In this document: piece by piece, positions 25,874 through 34,630 of the stretch
Numbering within the stretch: position 1 is the first letter of the stretch
Layout: each line of letters opens with the position of its first letter
Assembly (NCBI RefSeq): GCF_025263565.1
Contig: NZ_CP079865.1
Location: 1,426,001 to 1,490,000, forward strand
Origin: Mycobacterium sp. SMC-8
GTDB lineage: Bacteria > Actinomycetota > Actinomycetes > Mycobacteriales > Mycobacteriaceae
DNA: 64,000 nt
Reading direction: 5' to 3'
Made by a program: the position numbers and the translations under genes
The notes under the pieces: model-generated
Databases searched by the model: none
What the model was told of the DNA's origin: nothing
What the model saw: the letters and a program-made list of their open reading frames with translations, nothing else

Positions 25874-26335
25874 TTACGACGGCTGTCCTTCGTTGAGCAA
25901 CTCGATCATCTTGTTGAGCACCGTCAATCCGTCAGCTAGCGAGTCGATCTCATCGTCGGAGAGCTGGTCGAGGATTCCCGCCAGAGCTGTACGCCGGGCT
26001 TTGCGCGAACTGTCGGCGATGCGCTGTGCCTTCGCGCTGAGCCGCAGTCGGCCCACGCGCCTGTCCGTCGGGTCAACCTCGCGGATCACTAGGCCGTCAC
26101 CGGACAGCTTGGAGACCAGTGTGGAAGCGGTGTTGGCCACCAGGCCGAGTTCGGCCGCCGCAGCGCTCACTGAGATGCCGGGTTGTCGGCCGATGAGCCG
26201 CACCAGGTCGGCTTGCGATTCGGGCAGTCCGGTGGTGAAGGCACGACCGGCCGTCCGACGCACCTGGCGTCGGAAACGCCCAAGGGTGTCGAAGATGTCG
26301 GCTGCGATTTCGGAGTGGCCGGACACACCTTGCAT
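25874..26335 (-). CDS. MarR family transcriptional regulator
   Basis: 153 aa winged-helix repressor. The recognition region is ISVSAAAAELGLVANTASTLVSKL followed by the wing REVDPTDRRVGRLRLS (the D-x-R-x-x-R wing signature of MarR). The start codon lies inside the left arm of a palindrome that extends upstream, indicating autorepression. The 26501 gene is divergent and may share control. Confidence 0.85.
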   Translation of the reverse strand: MQGVSGHSEIAADIFDTLGRFRRQVRRTAGRAFTTGLPESQADLVRLIGRQPGISVSAAAAELGLVANTASTLVSKLSGDGLVIREVDPTDRRVGRLRLSAKAQRIADSSRKARRTALAGILDQLSDDEIDSLADGLTVLNKMIELLNEGQPS

Positions 26336-26362
26336 AATACCTCTGAGGCCGAGCTATTATGC
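26332..26362. promoter_or_regulatory. MarR operator-like inverted repeat over the MarR start codon
   Basis: GCATAATA at 26332-26339 and TATTATGC at 26355-26362 are perfect 8-base arms with a 15-base spacer. The MarR ATG (26335-26333) is within the left arm. The AT-rich arms stand out in this GC-rich DNA and could also supply a -10 element. Confidence 0.65.
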
Positions 26363-26500
26363 GGGTGGTTTCGTACCCAGGAAGGAGTTGCGCGGCCGCC
26401 CATCCTGAAGCCAGGCCTACAGCGCGCAGTGCGCGCGTCCACGGCGTTCGGCGATAAACGCTCGGCAAGTGCAATCTCTTGATACAACCGAAGGAATTAC

Positions 26501-27025
26501 ATGTCATACCCTGATACCGCGACCCTGACAGTCACCGAGGGTGGCCAGCCAATCCAGTTCACCTTCGGTGAAATGTTGAGATACCACGGCTTCGAGTTTC
26601 CCGGTGGGGTGGCGCATGCATTCAAGGTCATGGAACGCGGCTTCCCGCTGTTGGACGACGGTAACGCGCCCGAGCGGGCGGACCTCTCAATAGAAACCGC
26701 GTTCCCCGGCCCGGGAGGCCGCGACGCATTTGAGATCGTCACCCGGGTCGTGACCGGTGGGCGCTATCACGTCGACGTGGCGCTGGCCGGCGACGATGTC
26801 TTGCAAAGTCCGAAGGGTAGGTACCTTTTCCGGTTGAAGTACCGGGGCCGGACCGTCGACCTCACGCTCCGCCCCGGACTGGTTGCCGACGAATTCATCA
26901 CGCTGGCACGCAAAGAGGATCGCAGCGCTGAAGAGGAAGAGCGTCTTGTCTGGCTGAAGAAAGATATGGCACAACGCCTTCTGAGCCGCCCCGCCGAGGA
27001 AGTCTACAACGCCACAATTCGGTGA
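26501..27025 (+). CDS. Hypothetical protein divergent from MarR
   Basis: 174 aa with AAGGAAT before the ATG. An N-terminal block FTFGEMLRYHGFEFPGGVAH faintly recalls FmdE/FwdE proteins (H-G-x-x-x-P-G), but the expected Cys is absent. The C-terminal part (EEEERLVWLKKDMAQRLLSR) is helical and charged. No signal peptide or membrane helix. Function not assigned. Confidence 0.65.
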   Translation: MSYPDTATLTVTEGGQPIQFTFGEMLRYHGFEFPGGVAHAFKVMERGFPLLDDGNAPERADLSIETAFPGPGGRDAFEIVTRVVTGGRYHVDVALAGDDVLQSPKGRYLFRLKYRGRTVDLTLRPGLVADEFITLARKEDRSAEEEERLVWLKKDMAQRLLSRPAEEVYNATIR

Positions 27026-27332
27026 TGTGATCCTGCGTTGAAGGCGGTCCGGCGCACACGGGACCGTCTGGGGCAGTGCGTAATTAGCACTACGCCACCG
27101 TCGAATTCGCGCTGCCGCACCCGGCCTTGCACGGCCCGACCTGCGCCGCAACGACTTTCGGGTCGATACCGGGCGAACCGGCACAACGTTGCGTTGCGCA
27201 CCAGGCGGTATGACGTGCTGGGCGCGAATCACCCGTCCGAGGTCGGCGCGCACAAGTTCCGTTGGCTCCGAACATCTTTCGCCCCTGCGGTAGGGGTAGC
27301 CGGAGCTTCGTCGGTGTGCTAAACAGGACAGG
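27026..27332. other. Intergenic region ahead of the iron-box operon
   Basis: About 307 bp with no supported gene. TATGCT at its right edge (27333-27338) could be the -10 element of the operon promoter and would be covered by the IdeR-like box. Confidence 0.5.
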
Positions 27333-27351
27333 TATGCTTCGCCTAACCTAA
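27333..27351. promoter_or_regulatory. IdeR/iron-box-like site
   Basis: The 19 bases TATGCTTCGCCTAACCTAA fit the mycobacterial iron-box consensus (TTAGGTTAG-S-CTAACCTAA) at 15 of 19 positions. The right half is perfect and the left half degenerate. It overlaps a possible -10 hexamer and ends 10 bp before the first GTG, so Fe-IdeR bound here would block transcription of the operon when iron is sufficient. This is motif matching by eye. Confidence 0.6.
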
Positions 27352-27361
27352 GGAAGTTGCC

Positions 27362-28024
27362 GTGACCTGTTACCTGAGGCTGCATGAAGTAGCCATCGCG
27401 GTGCACCCGACGCCTGGGCCGGGCCAGAGCGGCGAGACGGACTGGGACGAGATCCACCGGTTGTGGACCCTCGCCGGCGGGGTCGACGGCCGCGACGCCG
27501 CGCTCGACGCGATGCCAGTGACGCTGCTCGACATGGACGACCTACCCGACGCCGATCTGGACGGGTTCGCCGGCCTCATCATCGCGGGCCGCGCCGACCA
27601 ATTGCTGCTTGCCGGAATGAAAGAGCGCATCGCCGGCCTGCTCGACCGGGGCGGTGCCGTGGTGTTCAGCGGACAGCTCGCCGAAGACTGGCTCCCCGAA
27701 ACCACGACATTCGAATGGCATGAAAACAAGGCGGACACCGAGGGACCGCCGGTGCTTGCCGACCACCCGGTGTTCGCCGGCGTCAAGCCCGAAGAGCTCG
27801 GGCACTCGTTCCTCTACGCCAACGGCTGGCATCGTCCACCGGAGCATGCCGAGGTGATCGCGTGGCGGGCCGACGAGACACCGGGCACCTACGTCGCGAA
27901 GGCGGGGGCCGGCACGGTTCTGGTGCACAGCGGCAACAACCTGATCGCGAACGGCGTCACCACCACCACGGCCGCACGGATCATGCCGCAGCTGGTCCAG
28001 TGGATGGCGGGCGCCACGCGATGA
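27362..28024 (+). CDS. GATase-fold protein without catalytic Cys, first of the iron-box operon
   Basis: 220 aa, GTG start after AAGGAAG. The fold is flavodoxin-like class I GATase/ThuA-type: LDGFAGLIIAGRADQ, then GGAVVFSGQLAEDWLP where a nucleophile elbow Cys would sit, then HPVFAGVKPEELG and GAGTVLVHSGNNLIAN. The elbow reads F-S-G-Q, so glutaminase or protease activity is unlikely. It may bind or sense the transported ligand. The stop overlaps the next start by 4 bp. Confidence 0.6.
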   Translation: MTCYLRLHEVAIAVHPTPGPGQSGETDWDEIHRLWTLAGGVDGRDAALDAMPVTLLDMDDLPDADLDGFAGLIIAGRADQLLLAGMKERIAGLLDRGGAVVFSGQLAEDWLPETTTFEWHENKADTEGPPVLADHPVFAGVKPEELGHSFLYANGWHRPPEHAEVIAWRADETPGTYVAKAGAGTVLVHSGNNLIANGVTTTTAARIMPQLVQWMAGATR

Positions 28025-28611
28025 CCGGACTGGTTGCGCTGACCAGCGGATCGGCTGCGGAAACCGCGACATTCGCCGAGCCGGACCACCGCGCGCACCT
28101 CGATGCGGTGGTGTACACGGGCTCGACGGACCACTCGGCGATCGACGACGCGCAGGCGGTCTGGGTGCCCGAGGGGACCCCCAAACGCCGGTTGTCCCGG
28201 CTTGCTCCGCAGCTGGAGGCACTGCTGGAGCGCGGGGGGATCGTGTTGATGTTCGGTGAGCAGCAGGGGGGATGGCCGCGATCGCTGCGTTGGACCTTCC
28301 GCCCGGTCGGTGGCGCCGGACAGACCCGCCTCGGCGGGGCCTGGTCACACAACGAGGTGGGCGCCGCCGGACAGGCCCTGCACCACCACGGTGTCCTCGA
28401 TGCGCCCGCCGGGGCCGAGGTATTACTCAGCGCACCCGACGGATCGGCCGTCGCATATCTGGAGCGCCCGGCGTCGGGCGGCACGCTGATGGTCAGCACC
28501 ATCGATCCACTAGCGCATTTCGGCCATACCCGGGCACCCGCCAGCGCGCGTTTCCTGGCCGCATTTCTGCCCTGGGTGACAACGACCCTGCTACCCGGGA
28601 GTGTGCGATGA
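28021..28611 (+). CDS. Second GATase-fold protein without catalytic Cys
   Basis: 196 aa, ATGA overlap on both sides. It shares the plan of the previous gene in a shorter form: IDDAQAVWVPEGT, then LLERGGIVLMFGEQQGGWPR at the elbow position (again no Cys), HHGVLDAPAGAE, and GGTLMVSTIDPLAHFGHTR. The two proteins are probably diverged paralogues that form a heteromer. I do not recognise a named family. Confidence 0.6.
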   Translation: MTGLVALTSGSAAETATFAEPDHRAHLDAVVYTGSTDHSAIDDAQAVWVPEGTPKRRLSRLAPQLEALLERGGIVLMFGEQQGGWPRSLRWTFRPVGGAGQTRLGGAWSHNEVGAAGQALHHHGVLDAPAGAEVLLSAPDGSAVAYLERPASGGTLMVSTIDPLAHFGHTRAPASARFLAAFLPWVTTTLLPGSVR

Positions 28612-30230
28612 AATACCGGTGGAGCGCACTGATGTGCGTGTCTGCATTGATGATTGGCGGATGTGCCGACGAGGGCTCAGGACCCAGTGCCGGCCCGGAC
28701 ACGGTTGACCGGCTCACCGTGGCGATCCCGCTGGACGTCGGCCCGGTCAACATCTTCGTCGAGCACGAGGAATGGATCAGCGAGCTGGTCTACGACAAGC
28801 TCGTCGCACCGTCTCCGTTTGTCGACGATCCGCAGCCGTGGCTGGCCTCCGAGGTCACCATGGTCGACCCCAGCACCTGGGACGTCACCGTCCGAGACGA
28901 CGTCACCTGGCACGACGGCGAGCCGTTCACCGCCGCCGATGTGGAGTTCACCTTCGCCTACGGCCAAAAGGCCGACACCGGCCGCTGGACCCACCACATC
29001 ACGACGATTCCCGAGATCACCTCGACGACCCGAATCAACAGTGACACAGTACGTTTCGAGTGCGCGTTTCCCTGCCCGGAGCTCGGCACGGTGACGCTTG
29101 CCGACCTTCCGATCCTGCCCGAACACATCTGGTCGCAGATTCCGCCGGAGAGCGTCAAAGAGGTCACCGCGCTGCCGGTCGGCACCGGCCCATACCGGCT
29201 CGCCGAGTACGACCCGATCACCGGCTACCGATTCACCGCATTCAACGAGTATTTCGGCGGCAAGCCCCAAGTCAACGAGCTGGTGATGACGGTCATCGAG
29301 GATCCCTCGGCCACATTCACGGCGTTGCGCTCGGGTGAGATCGACGTGGCCGCCCGTCAGGTTCCGCCGGAGTTGCTGGACGCGTTCGAGGCCTCCGACA
29401 CGATCGAGGTCGTGAACACCACCCCGCTCGAACAGGTCGACCTCCGGATGAACTACACCAAACCGATGTTCGCCGACGCCCGGGTGCGCAGCGCGGTATC
29501 GCTGGCGCTGGACAAGGAGGAGCTGCTCGAGGTCGTTGTGCTGGGTCGCGGACGCGCAGCGACGCTGGGACGGATGCATCCCGACTCACCGTGGGCAGAT
29601 CCCGAGGCCTCCACACCGACCGACCCGGAGCGAGCACGCGCGATCCTCGACGAGGCCGGCTATCGCGACGTCAACGGAGATGGTCTGCGCGAGAGTCCCG
29701 ATGGCTCTCCGATCACGCTCACCGTGGAGGTGAAAGGTGCCGAACCCACACAGGTCCGCGCTGCCGAGGTAGTCGCCGAACAGCTCGGTGAAGTCGGCCT
29801 CGCAGTCGATGTGCGGCCGTTGGACGCTGGGCGGCACGCTGCCTCCGGCAAGGACATGGAGACCTTTGATCTCCTGGTTCGGGATGGAGTCCCGCATACC
29901 GTGGCCGACCCCACACAGTATGTGCTGAGCCTGTTTTCGGGCTCCTCCTGGAATCTCGACGAGTACCCGTACCCGGAACTCGAGCAGAAGATCGACAGCT
30001 GGAAGCAGACCGCCACGCTGGAAGACCGGCGCGAGGCAGGCTTCGAGATCCAGCGGCTGCTGAACGAGGTGCCGCCGGTGGTGGCGCTCTACCATCCCGA
30101 CAAGTACTTCGCCTACCGGGCCGGTAGCTACGCCGGGTTCGTCGACTCACCGGGGTACGGCATCATGCACAAATGGTCGCTGATTCCGCGCGACAGGGCT
30201 GAAGCGGCCAACGCCGTGGTGACGCCGTGA
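28608..30230 (+). CDS. Peptide/metallophore-type ABC substrate-binding lipoprotein
   Basis: 540 aa SBP_bac_5 (DppA/NikA/OppA) family. A signal peptide ends at lipobox LMIGGC (about residue 18). Family hallmarks are WLASEVTMVDPSTWDVTVRD, TWHDGEPFTAADVEFTFAYG, VGTGPYRLAEYDPITGYRF, ARVRSAVSLALDKEELLEVV and FDLLVRDGVP. The start overlaps the preceding stop (ATGA). The protein would capture a small peptide, nickel or siderophore-like chelate at the outer face of the membrane. Confidence 0.9.
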   Translation: MKYRWSALMCVSALMIGGCADEGSGPSAGPDTVDRLTVAIPLDVGPVNIFVEHEEWISELVYDKLVAPSPFVDDPQPWLASEVTMVDPSTWDVTVRDDVTWHDGEPFTAADVEFTFAYGQKADTGRWTHHITTIPEITSTTRINSDTVRFECAFPCPELGTVTLADLPILPEHIWSQIPPESVKEVTALPVGTGPYRLAEYDPITGYRFTAFNEYFGGKPQVNELVMTVIEDPSATFTALRSGEIDVAARQVPPELLDAFEASDTIEVVNTTPLEQVDLRMNYTKPMFADARVRSAVSLALDKEELLEVVVLGRGRAATLGRMHPDSPWADPEASTPTDPERARAILDEAGYRDVNGDGLRESPDGSPITLTVEVKGAEPTQVRAAEVVAEQLGEVGLAVDVRPLDAGRHAASGKDMETFDLLVRDGVPHTVADPTQYVLSLFSGSSWNLDEYPYPELEQKIDSWKQTATLEDRREAGFEIQRLLNEVPPVVALYHPDKYFAYRAGSYAGFVDSPGYGIMHKWSLIPRDRAEAANAVVTP

Positions 30231-30237
30231 GGCACCC

Positions 30238-31278
30238 GTGTATGCCTCACGAAGCGCGGACCACGGCCCCGGACGGGTGAAGTCCGGCCGGCTACTGGCG
30301 AGGATCGGGCAGTACGCACTGGTGTTATGGGCCGCGGCCACAATGAATTTCGCGCTGCCACACCTCTCCGGTGGCGATCCGATCGTCTACCTGTACGGCC
30401 AGAATGGGGATCTGGCACCGGAACTGTTGGACGAGATCCGGGCCAGCTACGGCTTGGACCGCTCCATCCTCGAACAGTACGGCTCGTTCTGGGCTGACTT
30501 GGTACGGGGTGACCTGGGAACATCGATCGAGTTCAACCGGCCGGTCGTCGACATTCTGCTGGACTACCTGCCCTGGACGGTTGCCCTGGCCGCCGTATCG
30601 ATCCTGCTCGCCTTCCTGATCGGCACCCTTGTCGGCGCGTGGGCGGCCTGGCGGCGCGGCACCCGTCGCGACGCGGGCTCGGTCATCGGTGTCCTGCTGC
30701 TCGACGCCATGCCCGGCTTCTGGATCGGCATGGTCCTTGTGGCCGTGTTCGCGGTGCAGCTCGGGCTCTTCCCGTCCTACGGTGCTGCGGCCATCGACGG
30801 CGACGGCCTGGAGTGGCTCGCCGACGTCGCCGCTCGCATGGTGTTGCCGGTGGCCACGCTCGTACTGGCCACTGTCGGCGGGTTCTTCCTGCTGGCCAGG
30901 GCTGCGATGACAACCGTCCTGGATGAGCCGTTCGTCCGGCTCGCTCGGGCCAAGGGCCTCTCCGAACGACGGATCGTGCTCACCCACGCGCTGCGGAACG
31001 CGCTGCTGCCGGTGTACACCAACGTGACGCTCGCCGTCGGGACGTTGATGTCCGGCGCCGTCGTCGTCGAGACGGTCTTCGCGTACCCGGGGATCGGCCG
31101 GTTGATGTTCAACGCGGTCACAGCACGGGATTACCCCTTGCTGCAGGGCGGTTTCCTCTTGATCACGATCGGGATCGTGGCGGCGAATCTGCTGGCCGAC
31201 CTCACCTATCCACTCCTGGATCCTCGGGTACGGCGCGAACACCGAGACCCGGCCGCGACGCCGACGGTGCCGTCATGA
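30238..31278 (+). CDS. ABC transporter permease (DppB type)
   Basis: 346 aa, GTG start 7 bp after the binding-protein gene. About six membrane helices. The N-terminal family motif MNFALPHLSGGDPIVYLYG is followed by QYGSFWADLVRGDLGTSIEF. The cytoplasmic EAA loop is present (RLARAKGLSERRIVLTHALR), and the C-terminus has VVVETVFAYPGIGRLM. It pairs with the permease half of the next gene. Confidence 0.9.
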   Translation: MYASRSADHGPGRVKSGRLLARIGQYALVLWAAATMNFALPHLSGGDPIVYLYGQNGDLAPELLDEIRASYGLDRSILEQYGSFWADLVRGDLGTSIEFNRPVVDILLDYLPWTVALAAVSILLAFLIGTLVGAWAAWRRGTRRDAGSVIGVLLLDAMPGFWIGMVLVAVFAVQLGLFPSYGAAAIDGDGLEWLADVAARMVLPVATLVLATVGGFFLLARAAMTTVLDEPFVRLARAKGLSERRIVLTHALRNALLPVYTNVTLAVGTLMSGAVVVETVFAYPGIGRLMFNAVTARDYPLLQGGFLLITIGIVAANLLADLTYPLLDPRVRREHRDPAATPTVPS

Positions 31279-32945
31279 GAACCCGCTCGCGGCGGCTCGC
31301 GATGGTAGGCCTCACCCTCCTCGGAGTGCTGGTATTCGTTGCCCTGGCGGCACCGCTGCTGGCGCCCTACGCGCCAGGCGATCGGGTCGCGCGGCCATTC
31401 TCGGCTCCGTCGGCCGCGCATCTGTTGGGCACCAACGACGTAGGGCACGATCTGCTGACCGAGCTGATCTACGGCGCGCGCATCTCCCTGCTGATCGGGA
31501 TCGTCGCGGCGCTGGCGGCGACGGTCATCGGGGCGAGCATCGGACTGCTCGCGGGCTACGCCCGAGGCTGGGTGGACACCGTATTGATGCGCCTCGTCGA
31601 CGTGGTCTTGGCACTGCCGGTACTGCCGTTGACCATCGTCATCGGGGTGTTCGCCGGCCCGGGCCTGATCACCCAGGTCATTGTCATCAGTGCCGTGATC
31701 TGGGCCGGTATCGCGCGCGAGCTGCGGGCGCAGGTGCTTTCCCTGCGCGAACGCGACCACATCCAGGCGCTGCGCGCCATGGGCGCCGGTGCCGGCCACG
31801 TCCTCCCTCGGCACATCCTGCCGGCGGTTGCCCCGCTGCTGGTGCCGCAGTTCGTCCTCGCCACCAAGTCCGCGATCCTGTTGGAGGCGTCCCTCGCCTT
31901 CCTCGGACTCGGTGACGTCACCGCCAAGAGCTGGGGCTCCACGCTCTCGAACGCACACTCCCGCAACGCATTCCTCACCGACGCCTGGCTGTGGTGGGTG
32001 GTCCCACCGGGCCTGGCGATCGCGGTCACAGTCCTGGCCTTCGCACTACTCGGCTACGCGTTCGAAGAACGCGCCCGGCCCTCGCTGCGCGACGGTCTAC
32101 CGTCTCGATCCGCGCCGGCCCGTGCCGCCGGCCCGGTCGACGCGGAGGCCCCGCCGCTGGCGATCGGAAATCTGACCGTCACGTATCAATCCGACCGTGG
32201 TGTCGTCACCGCCGTGGACAATCTGAGCCTTACCGTCAGGGCAGGCGAGCTGGTCGGCCTGGTCGGGGAATCCGGTAGCGGCAAATCCACGGTCACTGCG
32301 GCCGCCATCGCGCTGCTGCCGCCAGCGGCGACGGTGACCGAAGGCACCGTCGCGGTTCAGGGCCGGGACCTGGCGACGCTCACAGCCGAGGAGCTGCGGG
32401 CACTGCGCGGCGACCGGATCGCGTTGGTGCCGCAGGACGCGATCAGCGCGCTGAACCCGGTCCGTACCGTCCGTTCGCAGCTCGCCGAAGCAGTTCGCGC
32501 CCACCGACCGGTCACGCGGGCCGCGGCACGCGCGCGGGCCGACGAGCTGCTGGACCTGGTCGGGCTCGATCCGGCTCGCGGCGCGAACTATCCGCACCAG
32601 TTCTCCGGCGGCATGTGCCAACGTGTCGTCATTGCGATGGCACTGATTAACGACCCCGCCGTGGTCGTCGCCGACGAACCGACCAGTGGGCTCGACGGCG
32701 TCGTTCAGGGCGAAGTGCTCGATCTGCTCGACGACATCCGTCGCCGGCTGAACCTCGCATTGCTGATCGTGTCGCACGATCTGAACGTGGTCGGGCGGAT
32801 CGCCGATCGGATCGCGGTGATGCAGGCCGGTCGGATCGTCGAAACCGGCCCGACCGAACAGGTGCTCACCGCATCGGCACACCCCTTCACGCGCAGTCTG
32901 GTCGACGCGGTACCGCGTTTCACGACCGCGGGAACAACCTCGTGA
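31275..32945 (+). CDS. Fused ABC permease (DppC type) and ATPase (DppD type)
   Basis: 556 aa chain with two modules. Residues about 1-275 are a DppC-like permease (HLLGTNDVGHDLLTELIYGA, EAA loop ALRAMGAGAGHVLPRHILP). Residues about 290-556 are an ABC ATPase with Walker A GESGSGKST, Q-loop LVPQDAISALNP, signature FSGGMCQRVVIAMAL and Walker B VVVADEPTSGLDG. A short Ala/Pro-rich linker joins them. There is a 4-bp overlap with both neighbours. In most Dpp systems these are separate genes. Confidence 0.9.
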   Translation: MRTRSRRLAMVGLTLLGVLVFVALAAPLLAPYAPGDRVARPFSAPSAAHLLGTNDVGHDLLTELIYGARISLLIGIVAALAATVIGASIGLLAGYARGWVDTVLMRLVDVVLALPVLPLTIVIGVFAGPGLITQVIVISAVIWAGIARELRAQVLSLRERDHIQALRAMGAGAGHVLPRHILPAVAPLLVPQFVLATKSAILLEASLAFLGLGDVTAKSWGSTLSNAHSRNAFLTDAWLWWVVPPGLAIAVTVLAFALLGYAFEERARPSLRDGLPSRSAPARAAGPVDAEAPPLAIGNLTVTYQSDRGVVTAVDNLSLTVRAGELVGLVGESGSGKSTVTAAAIALLPPAATVTEGTVAVQGRDLATLTAEELRALRGDRIALVPQDAISALNPVRTVRSQLAEAVRAHRPVTRAAARARADELLDLVGLDPARGANYPHQFSGGMCQRVVIAMALINDPAVVVADEPTSGLDGVVQGEVLDLLDDIRRRLNLALLIVSHDLNVVGRIADRIAVMQAGRIVETGPTEQVLTASAHPFTRSLVDAVPRFTTAGTTS

Positions 32946-33718
32946 AGGGCGAACAGTCACCCGCGCTCGACGTCGAGGGGCTCGTCGTGAGCTTCGGTGG
33001 GGTACGGGCTGTCGACGAGTTCGATCTCACGATCGCGGCGGGGGAAACCATCGGGCTCGTCGGCGGGTCCGGCGTCGGAAAGTCAACCGTCGCAAGAGCT
33101 GTCGCCGGACTCGTCACGCCCGACTCGGGGGCCATCCGGCTGGACGGGGTTGACCTCGTGGGACTGCGCCGCCGGGCCGCGCGGCGCCAGCGGCGGCGGT
33201 TGCACCTGGTGTCCCAGGACCCGTACGCCGCCCTGCCCCCGACGCTGCGAGTCCTCGACATCGTCGCCGAACCGCTGGTCATCCACCGCATCGGTGACCG
33301 GAAGGAGCACCGGGAGCGAGCCGCCGATGCTCTGAACGCCGTCAACCTGCATCCTCGCCACCTCACCCGCTACCCGCATCAGCTATCCGGCGGCGAACGA
33401 CAACGAGTGGCTTTCGCCAGGGCACTGGTGACCGAGCCTCGGCTGGTGCTCGCCGACGAGCCCACCCGGATGCTCGATGCGACGCTGCGCCGCGACATCG
33501 TCGACCTGATCAGCGAACTGGCGGTCACCAAAGGTGTTGCGATCCTGCACATCACCCACGACCTCGTCCTGGTGGGGCACGGCTGTGCACGGGTGGCCGT
33601 CATGCGGCGGGGCCGGGTCGTCGAACACGGGCGCACCACCGAGGTGTTCGACGCGCCTGCGCACCCGTACACGGCCGCACTGATCGCGGCCGCTCAACGC
33701 ACGCGGGCGAAGCAGTGA
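32942..33718 (+). CDS. ABC transporter ATPase (DppF type)
   Basis: 258 aa, GTG start overlapping the upstream stop (GTGA). Walker A GGSGVGKSTVARAVAGL, Q-loop LVSQDPYAALPPTL, signature LSGGERQRVAFARAL, Walker B LVLADEPTRMLDATLRRD, H-loop HITHDLVLVG. The typical DppF C-terminal extension is short. Last gene of the six-gene iron-box operon. Confidence 0.9.
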   Translation: MKGEQSPALDVEGLVVSFGGVRAVDEFDLTIAAGETIGLVGGSGVGKSTVARAVAGLVTPDSGAIRLDGVDLVGLRRRAARRQRRRLHLVSQDPYAALPPTLRVLDIVAEPLVIHRIGDRKEHRERAADALNAVNLHPRHLTRYPHQLSGGERQRVAFARALVTEPRLVLADEPTRMLDATLRRDIVDLISELAVTKGVAILHITHDLVLVGHGCARVAVMRRGRVVEHGRTTEVFDAPAHPYTAALIAAAQRTRAKQ

Positions 33719-33729
33719 CCCTTCGGGAT

Positions 33730-34365
33730 TCACCGCTGCGCCAGCGCCGGAGTGACCGGCTGCGTCGGCAGCGTGGGGGTGGCGGGTTGCCATACCCACC
33801 GCGACTCGTACGGCCAGGCATAGACCGGAGCGCCGTCTTGAATGAAGCGCAGGAGTTCAGGTTGCTCGAGTTCACTCGCGGACCAGGCGTAGAGAGGCTG
33901 CAGGCGGGGCGCGATGACGCCGTAGTCGAGCAGCCGGCTCAGCCGGTTCTCATCAGCGAGATAAACCTTGACCTCTCGATCGGCGGGATAAACCGTCGGC
34001 ACCACCTTGCTCAGTGACATGAACAGTCCGACAGCTCCCAGGCGAGGATCACCGAGAACGCGCGCCACGGAGCTGAGTGGGCCCAACGCCATCCTGGGCG
34101 CCGCGGCCAGTGCGTGCGCGAACAGCACCCGCGCCAGCGTCACATTGAGGAAGAATCGCTCCGCCTCGTTCTCCTGGCGCGCGGACGCTTCGTGGTCGAC
34201 GTAGGCGGCGACGATGCTCTTGTTGTGTGCCCGGTACCAGTTGCGGCCCGTTGGAGTCCGGATGAAGTCCGTCCAGGGTGCGATCGTCGGTGACGATGGT
34301 GCGCCGCCCGAGCCGCCGCGGTGTCCGATCCGTCGAAGGGAGACGCGGCCGACGCCGGGGGTCGA
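33730..34365 (-). pseudogene. Conserved-looking gene lacking a start
   Basis: One minus-strand frame from about 34290 to 33730 reads as real protein: DFIRTPTGRNWYRAHNKSIV, ENEAERFFLNVTLARVLFAH, GDPRLGAVGLFMSLSKVVPT and APVYAWPYESRWVWQP. A TGA closes the frame upstream at 34368-34366, and between it and the conserved part there is no ATG, GTG or TTG. The first possible start (GTG at 34143) is well inside. The 5' end therefore appears deleted or replaced. I do not recognise the family. Confidence 0.5.
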
Positions 34366-34630
34366 TCAGCAGCCACGGCGACTCAGGCAACGCTGGTCAG
34401 GCTCCGCGCATCGGTATGTCACCTATTCGACGATAACGGTGTGCCGCCCAGCTCGGTCCCGCCTTCCCAGCAGACGCTTCCCGGCTTGTCCGGCCGTATA
34501 CGCGCGGCAATTCGCGAAGCCGGCATCACAGTCACGCCGGGGCTGTCAGAACCACCAAATCTGCCCGGGGAGTTCGGAGAGTCTCTGGTGGAGCGTTATG
34601 AACCGTGTGCGCGACGGCTGGGCGGTGCGA

